Origin: Roseomonas fluvialis
GTDB taxonomy: Bacteria > Pseudomonadota > Alphaproteobacteria > Acetobacterales > Acetobacteraceae
DNA length: 64,000 bases
NCBI RefSeq assembly: GCF_022846615.1
Contig: NZ_AP025637.1
Span: 4,923,001 to 4,987,000 of the forward strand
Direction: 5' to 3'
Shown one piece after another: positions 23,124 through 31,672 of the stretch. The translations under genes were made by a program, and so were the position numbers. The notes beneath the pieces are model-generated. The model saw nothing but the letters and a program-made list of their open reading frames with translations, was not told the DNA's origin and did not search any database. How positions within the stretch are numbered: the first letter of the stretch is position 1; the number at the start of each line of letters is the position of its first letter.

Positions 23124-24106
23124 TGCGCCGCCCCTGGCATCTGGCGGCGCTGCTGGCGGCCGCGCTGCTCGCCGCCTGCGGCGACCTGCCGCAGCCCTTC
23201 CGCGGCAATCCGGGCGGCAATGCCGGCATGCTGGCAGCACCCCCGGCGTATCGCCTGACCATCGACCCGCCGACCACCGCACTGCTGAGCGAACAGCAGG
23301 CGCGCGGCTTCGCCGAGGCGCTGTCCTCCGCCCTGCTGGCCGCCGAGGTGCCTGCCGCCGCCGAGGCCCCCCTGCCGCTCGACTGGCGCCTGACGGTCGA
23401 GGCGCGCACCGAGAACGGCTTCGTCACCCCCCGCTATCGCCTGACCGACCCCGACGGCCAGGCCCAGGGCACCACGGAGGGCACGCGCATCGCCGCCCGC
23501 GACTGGTCCGACGCCAGCCCCGAGGTGCTGCGCCGCGCCGCACGGGACGCCGCCCCGCGCATCGCCGACCTGCTGCTGCGCGCCGAGGCCGCCCGCAAGG
23601 GCACCGACCCCGCCGCGCTGGCGGTCACCGGCCCGCCGCGCATCTACGTGCCCATGGTCCGCGGTGCCCCGGGGGACGGCAACCAGGCGCTGACCGCCCG
23701 GCTGCGCGAGGCCCTGGGCCAGCAGGGGATGCTGGTGCAGGAGACGACGCAGGGCGCCCGCTTCGCCGTGACGGGCCAGGTGGCCGTCATCGACCAGCCG
23801 GCCACCCGCACGCAGCGGGTCGAGCTGCTCTGGACGGTGTCCCGCAACGATGGCGAGGACCTCGGCCGGGTGCTGCAGCTGAACGAGGTGCCGGCCGGCG
23901 TGCTCGCGCGGTTCTGGGGCGACGTGGCCTTCGCCGCGGCAACCGAGGCGGCGGGCGGGGTGCGGACGGTGGTCTCGAACGCCGGAGGCTTCCCGGTGCA
24001 GCCCGGCTCGGCGCCGCGCGGCACCGCGCCGCAGCCGGGCCAGGGGCTGGCAATGCCGCAGAACCCCGGCGCGCTGCCGCCGCCGCAGGTGGCGCCCGCC
24101 CCGTAG
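23123..24106 (+). CDS. Hypothetical lipoprotein, 327 residues
   Basis: The signal peptide ends in lipobox LLAAC (Cys near residue 19). The mature part is an alpha/beta domain (YRLTIDPPTTALLSEQQARG; LPLDWRLTVEARTENGFVTP; PRIYVPMVRGAPGDGNQALT), with two related halves possibly corresponding to tandem small domains, then a low-complexity Pro/Gly/Gln tail. No enzyme motif. It is coupled by TGATG to the 23-residue peptide and ends at a strong bidirectional terminator. Seems to be a soft-core envelope protein of unknown job. Confidence 0.82.
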   Translation: MRRPWHLAALLAAALLAACGDLPQPFRGNPGGNAGMLAAPPAYRLTIDPPTTALLSEQQARGFAEALSSALLAAEVPAAAEAPLPLDWRLTVEARTENGFVTPRYRLTDPDGQAQGTTEGTRIAARDWSDASPEVLRRAARDAAPRIADLLLRAEAARKGTDPAALAVTGPPRIYVPMVRGAPGDGNQALTARLREALGQQGMLVQETTQGARFAVTGQVAVIDQPATRTQRVELLWTVSRNDGEDLGRVLQLNEVPAGVLARFWGDVAFAAATEAAGGVRTVVSNAGGFPVQPGSAPRGTAPQPGQGLAMPQNPGALPPPQVAPAP

Positions 24107-24114
24107 CCACGAAA

Positions 24115-24145
24115 AAGGGCGGCCACCCCTGCGGGTGCCGCCCTT
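24115..24145. terminator. Bidirectional terminator between lipoprotein gene and rpmB
   Basis: AAGGGCGGC (24115-24123) pairs with GCCGCCCTT (24137-24145); the inner bases CCC/GGG extend the stem. A5 before and TT after give U tracts in both directions. It serves both convergent genes. Confidence 0.85.
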
Positions 24146-24170
24146 GTGCCTGCCCGCGGGCAGGGTGGCG

Positions 24171-24464
24171 TCAGGCCGCCTTCTTGGCCTGGGCGCGCTC
24201 GATCCGGCGCTTCAGCAGCTTCGCCTCGACGGGCAGGCGCCGGTCCGGCGTGCCGAGCAGGAAGGCGTCCAGGCCGCCATTGTGCTCGATGGTGCGGATG
24301 CCGTTGGTCGACAGACGCATCTTCACCGGCGTGCCCAGCACGTCCGACCAGAAGGAGGTTTCCTGCAGGTTGGGCAGGAAGCGCCGGCGGGTCTTGTTGT
24401 TGGCGTGGCTGACGTTGTTGCCCGTCAGGACGCCCTTGCCGGTGATACCGCAGCGGCGGGCCAT
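24171..24464 (-). CDS. rpmB: 50S ribosomal protein L28
   Basis: 97 residues, [20 protein letters not shown] then [14 protein letters not shown], unmistakable L28. The C-terminal extension [16 protein letters not shown] is typical of alphaproteobacteria. A zinc-ribbon CxxC pair is absent (a single Cys at 5), i.e. the zinc-independent form. The longer frame upstream of ATG 24464 is leader. Usually rpmB is next to rpmG; here it stands between a hypothetical gene and a terminator. Confidence 0.97.
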   Translation of the reverse strand: MARRCGITGKGVLTGNNVSHANNKTRRRFLPNLQETSFWSDVLGTPVKMRLSTNGIRTIEHNGGLDAFLLGTPDRRLPVEAKLLKRRIERAQAKKAA

Positions 24465-24574
24465 GGCGAAAATCCCGAAACGATGAGGGCGCGGGGAGAG
24501 GGTCCCGCGCGCCGGTGGAGACGAAGGAAGGCGCGGTGTGTGGCCCAGCCGGGCCGTGGCGTCAAGCCGCTGCG

Positions 24575-24838
24575 TCAAGCCTGGGGCGGCTGCGGCGGCG
24601 CCTCGCGCGCCTCGGCCAGCTCGCCCGCCTCGACCGAGGCCAGGGCATTGCGCAGAACGCCCGCCACCGCGCGGTCGTCCATGGTGCGCGCCAACAACCC
24701 GAGCGCACCGCCCAGCAGGGCCGAGGCGATCGAGATCGGGGCGATCTGCTGCTCCATCATGTACTCGATCGCCTTGTCCACAACCGATCCGGCGTGGCTG
24801 AGGTCCTCCGGGGCCATGCCCGAGGGGTCCTGCTGCAT
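24575..24838 (-). CDS. Hypothetical 87-residue protein with one membrane helix
   Basis: ATG 24838 is chosen because GAAGGAGAA stands 8 bases before it; the frame could extend to 24865 without such a site. Residues about 35-60 ([20 protein letters not shown]) form a hydrophobic helix, flanked by acidic head and Ala/Glu/Pro tail. It sits between the Atm1-type exporter (stop 24899 lies downstream of it only in map terms, same strand) and rpmB. No family recognised. Confidence 0.7.
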   Translation of the reverse strand: MQQDPSGMAPEDLSHAGSVVDKAIEYMMEQQIAPISIASALLGGALGLLARTMDDRAVAGVLRNALASVEAGELAEAREAPPQPPQA

Positions 24839-24898
24839 GCGGCGTTCTCCTTCCTGGTCAGTCACATGGGGCGCCCGCGCGGGTCGCGAAACCCCCGA

Positions 24899-26773
24899 TT
24901 ACGTCACGGACTCGCCCAGCCGCCCGGCGCGCGGGCGATCCAGGTCGGCCTCGGCCTGGGCGCGCGCGGCGGCTTCGGCGGCGGCAACCGCCTGCGCCTG
25001 GCGGCGCCACATCTCGGCATAGAGGCCATCGGCGGCGATCAGGCTGGCATGGGTGCCGCGCTCGGCGATGCGGCCCTCCTGCAGCACGATGATCTCGTCG
25101 GCCTCGACCACGGTGGACAGGCGGTGGGCGATCACCAGCGTGGTGCGGTTGCGCGCCACGTCGCGCAACGCGGCCTGGATCTCCTGTTCGGTGCGGGTGT
25201 CGAGCGCGCTGGTGGCTTCGTCCAGGATCAGGATGCGCGGATCCTTGAGGATGGTGCGCGCGATCGCGACGCGCTGCTTCTCCCCGCCCGACAGCTTCAG
25301 CCCGCGTTCGCCCACGCGCGTCGCGTAGCCTTCCGGCAGCCGCAGCACGAAGTCGTGCACCTGGGCGGCGCGGGCGGCGGCCTCGACCTCCTCGTCGGTC
25401 GCGCCGGGGCGGCCATAGGCGATGTTGTAGCGGATGGTGTCGTTGAACAGCACGGTGTCCTGCGGCACCACGCCCATCGCGGCGCGCAGGCTGGACTGCG
25501 TCACGCCGCGCACGTCCTGCCCGTCCACCGTCACCGCGCCGCCGGTCGCGTCATAGAAGCGGAACAGCAGGCGGGAGATGGTGGACTTCCCCGCCCCGGT
25601 CGGCCCGACGATGGCCAGCATCCGGCCGGGTTCTACGGTGAAGGATACGCCCTTCAGGATCTGCCGGTCGGGGCGGTAGCCGAACTGCACGTCGTCGAAG
25701 CGGATCTCGCCCGGCCCCTTCGCCAGCGCGGGCGCGCCGGGCGCGTCCTGCACCTCGGCCGGCACTTCGAGCAGCACGAACATCTGCTCCATGTCGGTCA
25801 GCCCCTGCTTGATCTCGCGATAGGCGAAGCCGAGGATGTTCAGCGGCAGGTACAGCTGGATCAGGTAGGTGTTGACCATCACCAGGTCGCCCACCGTCAT
25901 GGTCCCGGCGGCGATGCCCGACCCGGCCAGCAGCATGGTCACCGTGAGGCCAACCGCCATGATCAGCGCCTGGCCGGCGTTGAGCATGTTCAGCGTGGTC
26001 TCGCTGGTGACGTAGGCGCGTTCGTAGCGAGTCAGGCTCTCGTTGTAGCGGCGCGCCTCGTGGCCCTCGTTGCCGAAATACTTGACCGTCTCGTAGTTCA
26101 GCAGGCTGTCCACTGCCTTGGTGTTCGCTTCCTCGTCGGTCTGGTTCATGGTGCGGCGGAAGCGCAGCCGCCAGTTGGTGAACAGCAGCGTGAAGGTCAC
26201 ATAGGCCGCGATCGTGCCGAGCATGGTCAGCGCGAAGGACGCGGCGAAGATCCACCACAGGATGAACGCCACGAACAGGATCTCGACGATCGTCGGGATG
26301 ATGTTGAACAGCAGGAAGTTCAACGAGGTGGCGATGCCGCGCACGCCGCGTTCGATCACCCGCGACAGCCCGCCCGTCGCGCGGTCCATGTGGAAGCGCA
26401 TCGACAGCGCGTGCAGGTGTTCGAACACCTCGAGCGCCACGCGCCGCCCCGCGCGCGCCTGCACCTTGGCGAAGATGGCGTTGCGCAGTTCCGCCAGCGC
26501 CGACGACATCACCCGCAGGATGCCGTAGGCCAGCAGCAGCGCCACCGGCACGGTGATGGCCGCGCCGATCCCGTCCTTGGGCGCCAGCGCATCGACGGCG
26601 CGCGCATAGGCGATCGGCACCAGCACGTTCGCCGCCTTGGCCGCCGCCACCAGCACCAGCGCGGCGACGACGCGGATGCGCAGCTCGGTCTCGTTCTTGG
26701 GCCACAGATACGGCGCGATGCGCAGCAGGGCGGAGAGGTGGCTGCCTTCGGCAGCAGGCTTGGCAGCGGACAC
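24899..26773 (-). CDS. Atm1-type ABC exporter (heavy metal / glutathione-persulfide class)
   Basis: 624 residues from GTG 26773. N-terminal six-helix ABC membrane domain (about 35-330) with the Atm1-specific stretch DEEANTKAVDSLLNYETVKY then FGNEGHEARRY. ATPase about 370-600: Walker A GPTGAGKST, signature LSGGEKQRVAIARTIL, Walker B ILILDEATSALD, H-loop VIAHRLSTV. Mitochondrial Atm1 and Novosphingobium Atm1 export glutathione adducts; gshB is in this window as well. The frame continues open far upstream, but that part is antisense to the NUDIX gene and not coding. Confidence 0.93.
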   Translation of the reverse strand: MSAAKPAAEGSHLSALLRIAPYLWPKNETELRIRVVAALVLVAAAKAANVLVPIAYARAVDALAPKDGIGAAITVPVALLLAYGILRVMSSALAELRNAIFAKVQARAGRRVALEVFEHLHALSMRFHMDRATGGLSRVIERGVRGIATSLNFLLFNIIPTIVEILFVAFILWWIFAASFALTMLGTIAAYVTFTLLFTNWRLRFRRTMNQTDEEANTKAVDSLLNYETVKYFGNEGHEARRYNESLTRYERAYVTSETTLNMLNAGQALIMAVGLTVTMLLAGSGIAAGTMTVGDLVMVNTYLIQLYLPLNILGFAYREIKQGLTDMEQMFVLLEVPAEVQDAPGAPALAKGPGEIRFDDVQFGYRPDRQILKGVSFTVEPGRMLAIVGPTGAGKSTISRLLFRFYDATGGAVTVDGQDVRGVTQSSLRAAMGVVPQDTVLFNDTIRYNIAYGRPGATDEEVEAAARAAQVHDFVLRLPEGYATRVGERGLKLSGGEKQRVAIARTILKDPRILILDEATSALDTRTEQEIQAALRDVARNRTTLVIAHRLSTVVEADEIIVLQEGRIAERGTHASLIAADGLYAEMWRRQAQAVAAAEAAARAQAEADLDRPRAGRLGESVT

Positions 26774-26917
26774 GCAGGCGGAACTCCGGTACAGGCCCGC
26801 GACATGGGGCCTTGAGGCGCTGAGCGGAAGCGCGCCCGCCGCATGGGACCCATCGGCGCGCCGGATGCAAGCCCCCCACCCCTCGCGGGGGCGCCCGCCC
26901 GGCGCTACACCCGCCCC

Positions 26918-27772
26918 ATGCCCGACCCCGCCCTGGCCCGCCACATCGCCGCCTGCAACAACATCGCCTCCCCTGCCGGGCTGATCCCGTTCCGGATGGG
27001 TGGCGCACAAGTCGGCTGGGTCTCGCCGGACCTGGCCCAGGCTCTGACCTTCCGCCCGCGCGACTTCCATTTCGACGGGGATGGCGTCGGCCTGGCCGCC
27101 CGGCTGCGCAGCCCCGGTGCCCGCAGCGAGGCACTGGCCGCCGCCCTGCCATCCCTCGCCGCCGGCGGCTTCTTGCGCATTCGCAACGAGGCCTTCGACC
27201 TGCGCGCCACCAGCACCGGGCCGGTGCTCGGCACGCTCGACCGCGGCGCGTTGCCGGCCTTCGGCGCCATGTCCCAGGGCGTCCATGTGAACGGACTGGT
27301 GCGCCGGGCCGACGGGCTGCATGTCTGGGTCGGCATCCGCGCCAAGGACAAGGCGGTGGCCCCCGGGCAGCTCGACAACGTGGTGGCCGGCGGCATCCCG
27401 GCCGGGCTGTCCGCTGAGGAATGCCTGGTCAAGGAAGCCGCCGAGGAAGCCCGCCTGCCGCCCACGCTTGCGGCGACGGCGCGGCCGGCCGGGCGCGTCT
27501 CCTACGTCATGTCCAACGCCGAGGGCCTGCGCCGCGACGTGCTGCACTGCTTCGACCTCGATATCCCCGAGGGCATCACCCCCACCCCCGGGGATGACGA
27601 GGTCGAGCGCTTCGAATTGTGGCCCGCCGCCCGCCTGCTCGAGGCCGTGCGCGCGACCGACGGCATCAAGTTCAACGTGAACCTTGTCCTGATCGACCTG
27701 TTCCTGCGCGAGGGGATGGTGGCCGACCCCGACGGCAGCCTGCGCGCCGGGCTGGACCAGGGGCCGGATTGA
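26918..27772 (+). CDS. NUDIX hydrolase with DUF4743 N-terminal domain
   Basis: 284 residues. About 1-115 is the DUF4743-type domain (RHIAACNNIASPAGLIPFRM then GWVSPDLA); about 120-250 is NUDIX, with box residues in GGIPAGLSAEECLVKEAAEE (pattern GG...E..KE...EE, slightly off the canonical GX5EX7REUXEEXGU). It resembles the NUDIX half of yeast Tnr3, which clears oxidised thiamine diphosphates. It is divergent from the Atm1-type gene and followed by coq7 31 bases later. Confidence 0.88.
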   Translation: MPDPALARHIAACNNIASPAGLIPFRMGGAQVGWVSPDLAQALTFRPRDFHFDGDGVGLAARLRSPGARSEALAAALPSLAAGGFLRIRNEAFDLRATSTGPVLGTLDRGALPAFGAMSQGVHVNGLVRRADGLHVWVGIRAKDKAVAPGQLDNVVAGGIPAGLSAEECLVKEAAEEARLPPTLAATARPAGRVSYVMSNAEGLRRDVLHCFDLDIPEGITPTPGDDEVERFELWPAARLLEAVRATDGIKFNVNLVLIDLFLREGMVADPDGSLRAGLDQGPD

Positions 27773-27803
27773 CCCCCGCCGCCGCCGCGCCATCTCCGCC
27801 TGC

Positions 27804-28358
27804 ATGAGCACCACGACCGCCGACGCCACCCCCACCACCGCCTTTCCCGCCTGGCTGGTCGGCGAATTGCGCTCCGACCATGCCGGGGAGACCGGTGCCG
27901 TGCGGATCTACGACGGCATCCTCGCCTTCAGCCGCGACCCCGCGGTGCGCGACTTCGCCACCCGCCACCGCGCCACCGAACAGGGCCACCTCGATTTGCT
28001 GGAAGGCCTCCTGCCGCCCGCGGACCGGTCCCGCCTGCTGCCGATCTGGCGCGTGGCAGGCTGGCTGACCGGCGCGCTGCCCGCGCTGTTCGGCCCGCGC
28101 GCGGTCTTCGCGACGGTGGACGCGGTCGAGACCTTCGTCGACCACCACTACCGCGCCCAGACCGACCGCCTGGCCGCCGAGGGCATCTTCCCCGACGTGC
28201 ACGCCCTGCTCGAACACTGCCGCGAGGAGGAAGTCCACCACCGCGACGAGGCGCGCGAGGCCGGCGAGGGACCCGCCTATGGCCCCGTCCTGCGCGCCTG
28301 GGCCTGGGTGGTGGGCAGCGGGTCGGCCGCGGCGGTGGCGGCGGCGAAGCGGATCTGA
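27804..28358 (+). CDS. coq7: Demethoxyubiquinone hydroxylase Coq7
   Basis: 184-residue di-iron monooxygenase carrying out the C6 hydroxylation in ubiquinone synthesis. Iron ligands are visible in LRSDHAGETGAVRIYDG (E), TEQGHL (E..H), AVETFVDHHY (E) and EEEVHHRDEA (E..H). Residues from about 150 form the short hydrophobic tail common in bacterial Coq7. It is 31 bases behind the NUDIX gene, so probably one operon. Confidence 0.95.
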   Translation: MSTTTADATPTTAFPAWLVGELRSDHAGETGAVRIYDGILAFSRDPAVRDFATRHRATEQGHLDLLEGLLPPADRSRLLPIWRVAGWLTGALPALFGPRAVFATVDAVETFVDHHYRAQTDRLAAEGIFPDVHALLEHCREEEVHHRDEAREAGEGPAYGPVLRAWAWVVGSGSAAAVAAAKRI

Positions 28359-28662
28359 TCAGTGCCACGGGGCGGCCCACCGTTCCCGGCCGCGACCATG
28401 CCCGCAGCGGGCGGCCTGCACCCCGCGCCATGCCCGGCCCGGGGCCCTGCGGCGCGGTTCCCACCACCGGCCCGTCGGTTGGCGCTGCGGGGCGTGGCAT
28501 CGTGAAGACAGGCAGCCTGCGCAGCCCGACGGAAACTCGGCGATGCAACCAGCGCTTGCTAGACTCGCCAGCGCCGGGCACGGCCTCCTATATGCCGTCC
28601 GGATCACCGAAGCGTCACCACCCCCTGTCCGCAACCCGCACCGACCCCATGAGGCCCGCGCC
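28359..28662. other. 304-base gap upstream of the coiled-coil lipoprotein
   Basis: Contains the promoter region of the gene at 28663, including a TATAT stretch near 28590. No coherent frame, repeat or RNA is seen. Confidence 0.5.
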
Positions 28663-30390
28663 ATGACCAGCACCCGCGCCATCGCCAGGCTGGCCCTGCT
28701 TGCCTCGGTCGCCGTCCTGCCGGCCTGCGGCCTGTCGGTCGAGAACAGCGCCCGCGTCGCCGGGCTCGAGCGTGACCTCACGGCCTCCCAGGCACGCGGG
28801 CAGGAACTCACCACCCGGGTCGGCGAGCTCGAATCGACGCTCGCCGCCGAACGCCGCGCCCGCGGGGACCTCGCCGCGATCGAGCGCCGCCTGGCGATCG
28901 CGCGGCGGGACCTGGGTTCGGCGCAGGACGGGCGCAGCTCCGCCGACCAGGAATCCGCCCAGCTCCGCCAGCGGGTCGAGGAGGAGACGCGTCGCCTCGC
29001 CGCCCTGCAGGCCGAGGCCGCGCAGGCCGCCGCCCAGGGCGAGCAACGCCGCGGCCAGGTGGCGGAGGCCGACCGCCGCCTCGCGGCCCTGCGCGAGAAT
29101 GCCAATGCCGAGGAACGGCGCCTGGGCGCGCTGCGCGGGGATATCAGCGCCGCCGATGCCCGCGTGGCCGGCCTCACTGCCCGCGCGGCGGAGGAGGAAC
29201 GCCGCCTCGCCGGCCTCGGCCAGCGCACCGCGGCCGAGGAGACTCGCCTCGCGCAGTTGCGTGACGCCGCCGAAGCCGAGACCCGCCGCCGCGACGGCCT
29301 GCGCAACGAGGCCACCCAGGCCGAGCAGCGCTTGGCCGGCCTGACCCAGCGCGCCGGCACCGAGCAGCAGCGCCTGACCGACCTGCAGGCCCGCGCCAAC
29401 CAGACCGACGCCGCGCTGCGCGAACAGGAACAGCGCCTGGCCGCAGCCCGCCAGGCGGTGAACATTTCCGAGGGCGAAGCCGCGGCGCGCCGGCAGACCG
29501 TGGCGGCGCTGGAAGGCGAGATCGGCCGCCTGACCGCCACCCGCGACCAGACCGCGACGGAACTCCGCGGCCTGCAGGCCCGGGCCACCGAACTGCGCAC
29601 GGCCGTCGCCGCGGCCGAGCAGCGCCTCGCGCAGCTGCGCGAATCGACCGGCACCGAGGAACGCCGCCTGGCCGCCCTGCGCGGGGAGGCGACCGCCGCC
29701 GAGCGCACGCTCGCGGAGCGGCGAGCCGCCGCCGAGGAGGCCGAGCGCCGCGCCTCCGCCGCCGGGCGCACCGCCGAGCAGGAGGCCGAGCGCGCCCGCG
29801 CCCAGGTCGAGGAAGCCCGCCGCGCCGCCGGCGCCGTCACGGCATCGCGCGGGGAAGCGGAATCGCTGCAGCGCCAGGCCGAGGCGCTGCGCCAGGAACT
29901 CACCGCCTCCGACCGGCAGCGCCAGGACCTGGCACGCCAGGCGGAAGGCCTGCGCGGCGATGTCGCGACCACGCAGCGCCAGCGCGCCGAACTCGCCGCG
30001 CAGATCGAGACGCTGCGGCGCGAGGTGGCAGCCTCCGACCAGCGCCGCGCCGAGCTGGCGGGCCAGGTGGAGCGCCTGCGTGGCGAGGTGGCGGCGGCCG
30101 ACCGCAGCCGCGGCGAGGCCACGACGCAGGCCGAAAGCCTGCGCGCCGCGGTGGCCGCGGCCGAGCGGCAACGCACCCAGGTGGCGCAGCAACTGGACGC
30201 CATGCGTGCGGAGGTCGCGACCGCCGAGCGCCGCCGCGCCGAGATCGCCGGGCAGATCGCCGCGACCGAGGCACGGCTCAACGAACGCCGGACCGAACTG
30301 ACGGATCTGGAGGCGCGGGTCCGCCGTGCACGCGAGGCGCAGGGCAGTGACCCGATGTCGGTGACGGTGCCCGCACCCGCGCCACGCTGA
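28663..30390 (+). CDS. Long coiled-coil lipoprotein
   Basis: 575 residues. Signal plus lipobox VLPAC (Cys about 20), then more than 500 residues of nearly uninterrupted heptads built of Arg/Glu/Ala/Leu (for example AEEERRLAGLGQRTAAEETR; LRREVAASDQRRAELAGQVE). Units of about 30 residues recur (AEERRL-AALR-ETA-AE). It would form a rod tens of nanometres long anchored in the outer or inner membrane, facing the periplasm. No globular domain and no enzyme motif. Possibly a spacer or cell-shape element. The next feature is a convergent tRNA. Coding is firm; function unknown. Confidence 0.82.
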   Translation: MTSTRAIARLALLASVAVLPACGLSVENSARVAGLERDLTASQARGQELTTRVGELESTLAAERRARGDLAAIERRLAIARRDLGSAQDGRSSADQESAQLRQRVEEETRRLAALQAEAAQAAAQGEQRRGQVAEADRRLAALRENANAEERRLGALRGDISAADARVAGLTARAAEEERRLAGLGQRTAAEETRLAQLRDAAEAETRRRDGLRNEATQAEQRLAGLTQRAGTEQQRLTDLQARANQTDAALREQEQRLAAARQAVNISEGEAAARRQTVAALEGEIGRLTATRDQTATELRGLQARATELRTAVAAAEQRLAQLRESTGTEERRLAALRGEATAAERTLAERRAAAEEAERRASAAGRTAEQEAERARAQVEEARRAAGAVTASRGEAESLQRQAEALRQELTASDRQRQDLARQAEGLRGDVATTQRQRAELAAQIETLRREVAASDQRRAELAGQVERLRGEVAAADRSRGEATTQAESLRAAVAAAERQRTQVAQQLDAMRAEVATAERRRAEIAGQIAATEARLNERRTELTDLEARVRRAREAQGSDPMSVTVPAPAPR

Positions 30391-30397
30391 GGCAGGC

Positions 30398-30471
30398 TGG
30401 AGCGGGCGAAGGGAATCGAACCCTCGTCACTTGGTTGGGAACCAAGAGCTCTACCATTGAGCTACGCCCGC
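30398..30471 (-). tRNA. tRNA-Gly (anticodon CCC)
   Basis: The acceptor stem GCGGGCG (5-prime end at 30471) pairs with CGCCCGC at the 3-prime end, discriminator U, and CCA is genome-encoded. D-arm TAGCTCAATGGTAGAGC, anticodon stem CTTGG/CCAAG around loop TTCCCAA (anticodon CCC), T-arm GAGGGTTCGATTCCCTTC. 74 bases including CCA. Confidence 0.96.
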
Positions 30472-30531
30472 GCGCCCTTCGTATAGGCGGGCGGGGCGGG
30501 TCCGGGCAAGCGGCCCCTGTCAGGCTGGACC

Positions 30532-31497
30532 ATGGCAACGGAAGCGATCCTGGACTGGCTGGCGTAGCAGGCGATCCCGCGGGCGGAATTGCCGGTGGCG
30601 CGCCGGCTGGTGCGGCGGTTCCACAGCGATTTCGGCCAATGGCCCGAACTCGCGCCGCCCCGGCGCTATGTCGAATGGATCCTGCACCGGCTGATCTTCG
30701 ATCGCGACCCGCGCCTGCCGCTGATGGCCGACAAGGTGGGCATGCGCGCCCATGCCAGGGCGATCCTCGGCCACGACATGACCGTGCCACCGCTGCAGGT
30801 CCACGACAGCGCCGGCGCGATCGACTGGGAGAGCCTGCCCCGGGCCTATTACCTCAAGGCCAGCCAACGGCTCCGGCTGGAACATCCGCGTGCGGGCCCG
30901 CGACCGCCCCGACTGCACCGCCATCACCGCGCAGCTCGATGCCTGGCTGGCGCGCTCGATGTGGCGCGAACGCATGGAATGGGGCTACCGCGACCTACCC
31001 CCGCGCGTGATCGCGGAGCCGCTGCTGCGCATCCCGGGGCACCGGCGCCCGCACGAGATCTGCGTCTACTGCTTCGGTGGCGTGCCGCAATACATCAAGG
31101 TGAACACCTTCCCGCATGGCGCCGAGACGGTCAGCGGCTGCTTCGACATCGCCCTGCGCCAGCTCGCGCTGTATGCCAAGCCTTCGCCGGCGCCCTTCCC
31201 CGCGGAGATGGACCCGGCGCGGCTGTTCGACGCGGCACGCCGGCTTTCCGCAGGGCTCGTCTACCTGCGGGTCGATTTCCTGGTGGCCGAGGGCGCGCCT
31301 GGCTGTGCGAACTGACGAACTACCCGGGCGGCGGCCGGTCCAGCCCTTTCCGTGACGACGCCGCCGAGCAGCCGGTCGACGCGTTGTACGCCGCGGCGCA
31401 TCGCGGTGCGCCGCAACCCTTCCAGCTCGATGCGCGCCTGCATTTCACGGGACCGCCCGGGACAGCCGGCTTGACCGCACGCACCGGGCGGGCGTAA
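30532..31497 (+). pseudogene. Broken TupA-like ATP-grasp glycan gene
   Basis: Reads as one protein only if repaired. ATG 30532 meets TAG at codon 12. Frame A then continues LPVARRLVRRFHSDFGQWPE to PRAYYLKAS. An extra base near 30865 shifts to frame B, where NGSGWNIRVRAR, then WGYRDLPPRVIAEPLLRI and CVYCFGGVPQYIKVNTFP follow. A missing base near 31295 returns to frame A for WLCELTNYPGGGRSSPF. Motifs LKAS-NGSGWN, the RxxAEPLL strand and the final CELTNYPGG match TupA-like ATP-grasp proteins of polysaccharide synthesis. Sequencing error could mimic the two indels but not easily the TAG as well. Confidence 0.75.
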
Positions 31498-31518
31498 CGA
31501 CGCGGGTGGTGGTGACAC

Positions 31519-31605
31519 CCCTCGCGATTTGTCCGGCCAGCTTGCGGCGAGGTCCCGGTCCAGGGCGCATCGATCGGATGCGAAAACAAGCGCGCTAAAC
31601 GGCCG
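31519..31605 (+). promoter_or_regulatory. SAM-II riboswitch (metA motif) upstream of metZ
   Basis: Stem P1 CCTCGC (31519-31524) / GCGAGG. The loop begins with the conserved GATTTG and carries CCGGC-AGCTTGC. The conserved 3-prime GCTAAA is at 31594-31599. L1 CGGCC (31534-31538) can pair with GGCCG (31601-31605) to close the pseudoknot. This is the arrangement of SAM-II, known upstream of metA/metX/metZ in alphaproteobacteria, and the gene 68 bases downstream is metZ. An extra hairpin CGCATC-GATCG-GATGCG sits in the variable segment (31566-31582), longer than the usual form. Confidence 0.85.
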
Positions 31606-31672
31606 TGGGCATGACACCCATGCCCCGCCCGCGAAGGGGCCGGACGCCGTTCATTCGCGAAGGGTCCGCCCG

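Noticed and set aside
24899..27838. 979-residue frame extending the Atm1-type exporter upstream
   Set aside because: The extra 355 residues are antisense to the NUDIX gene; the exporter is full length from GTG 26773.
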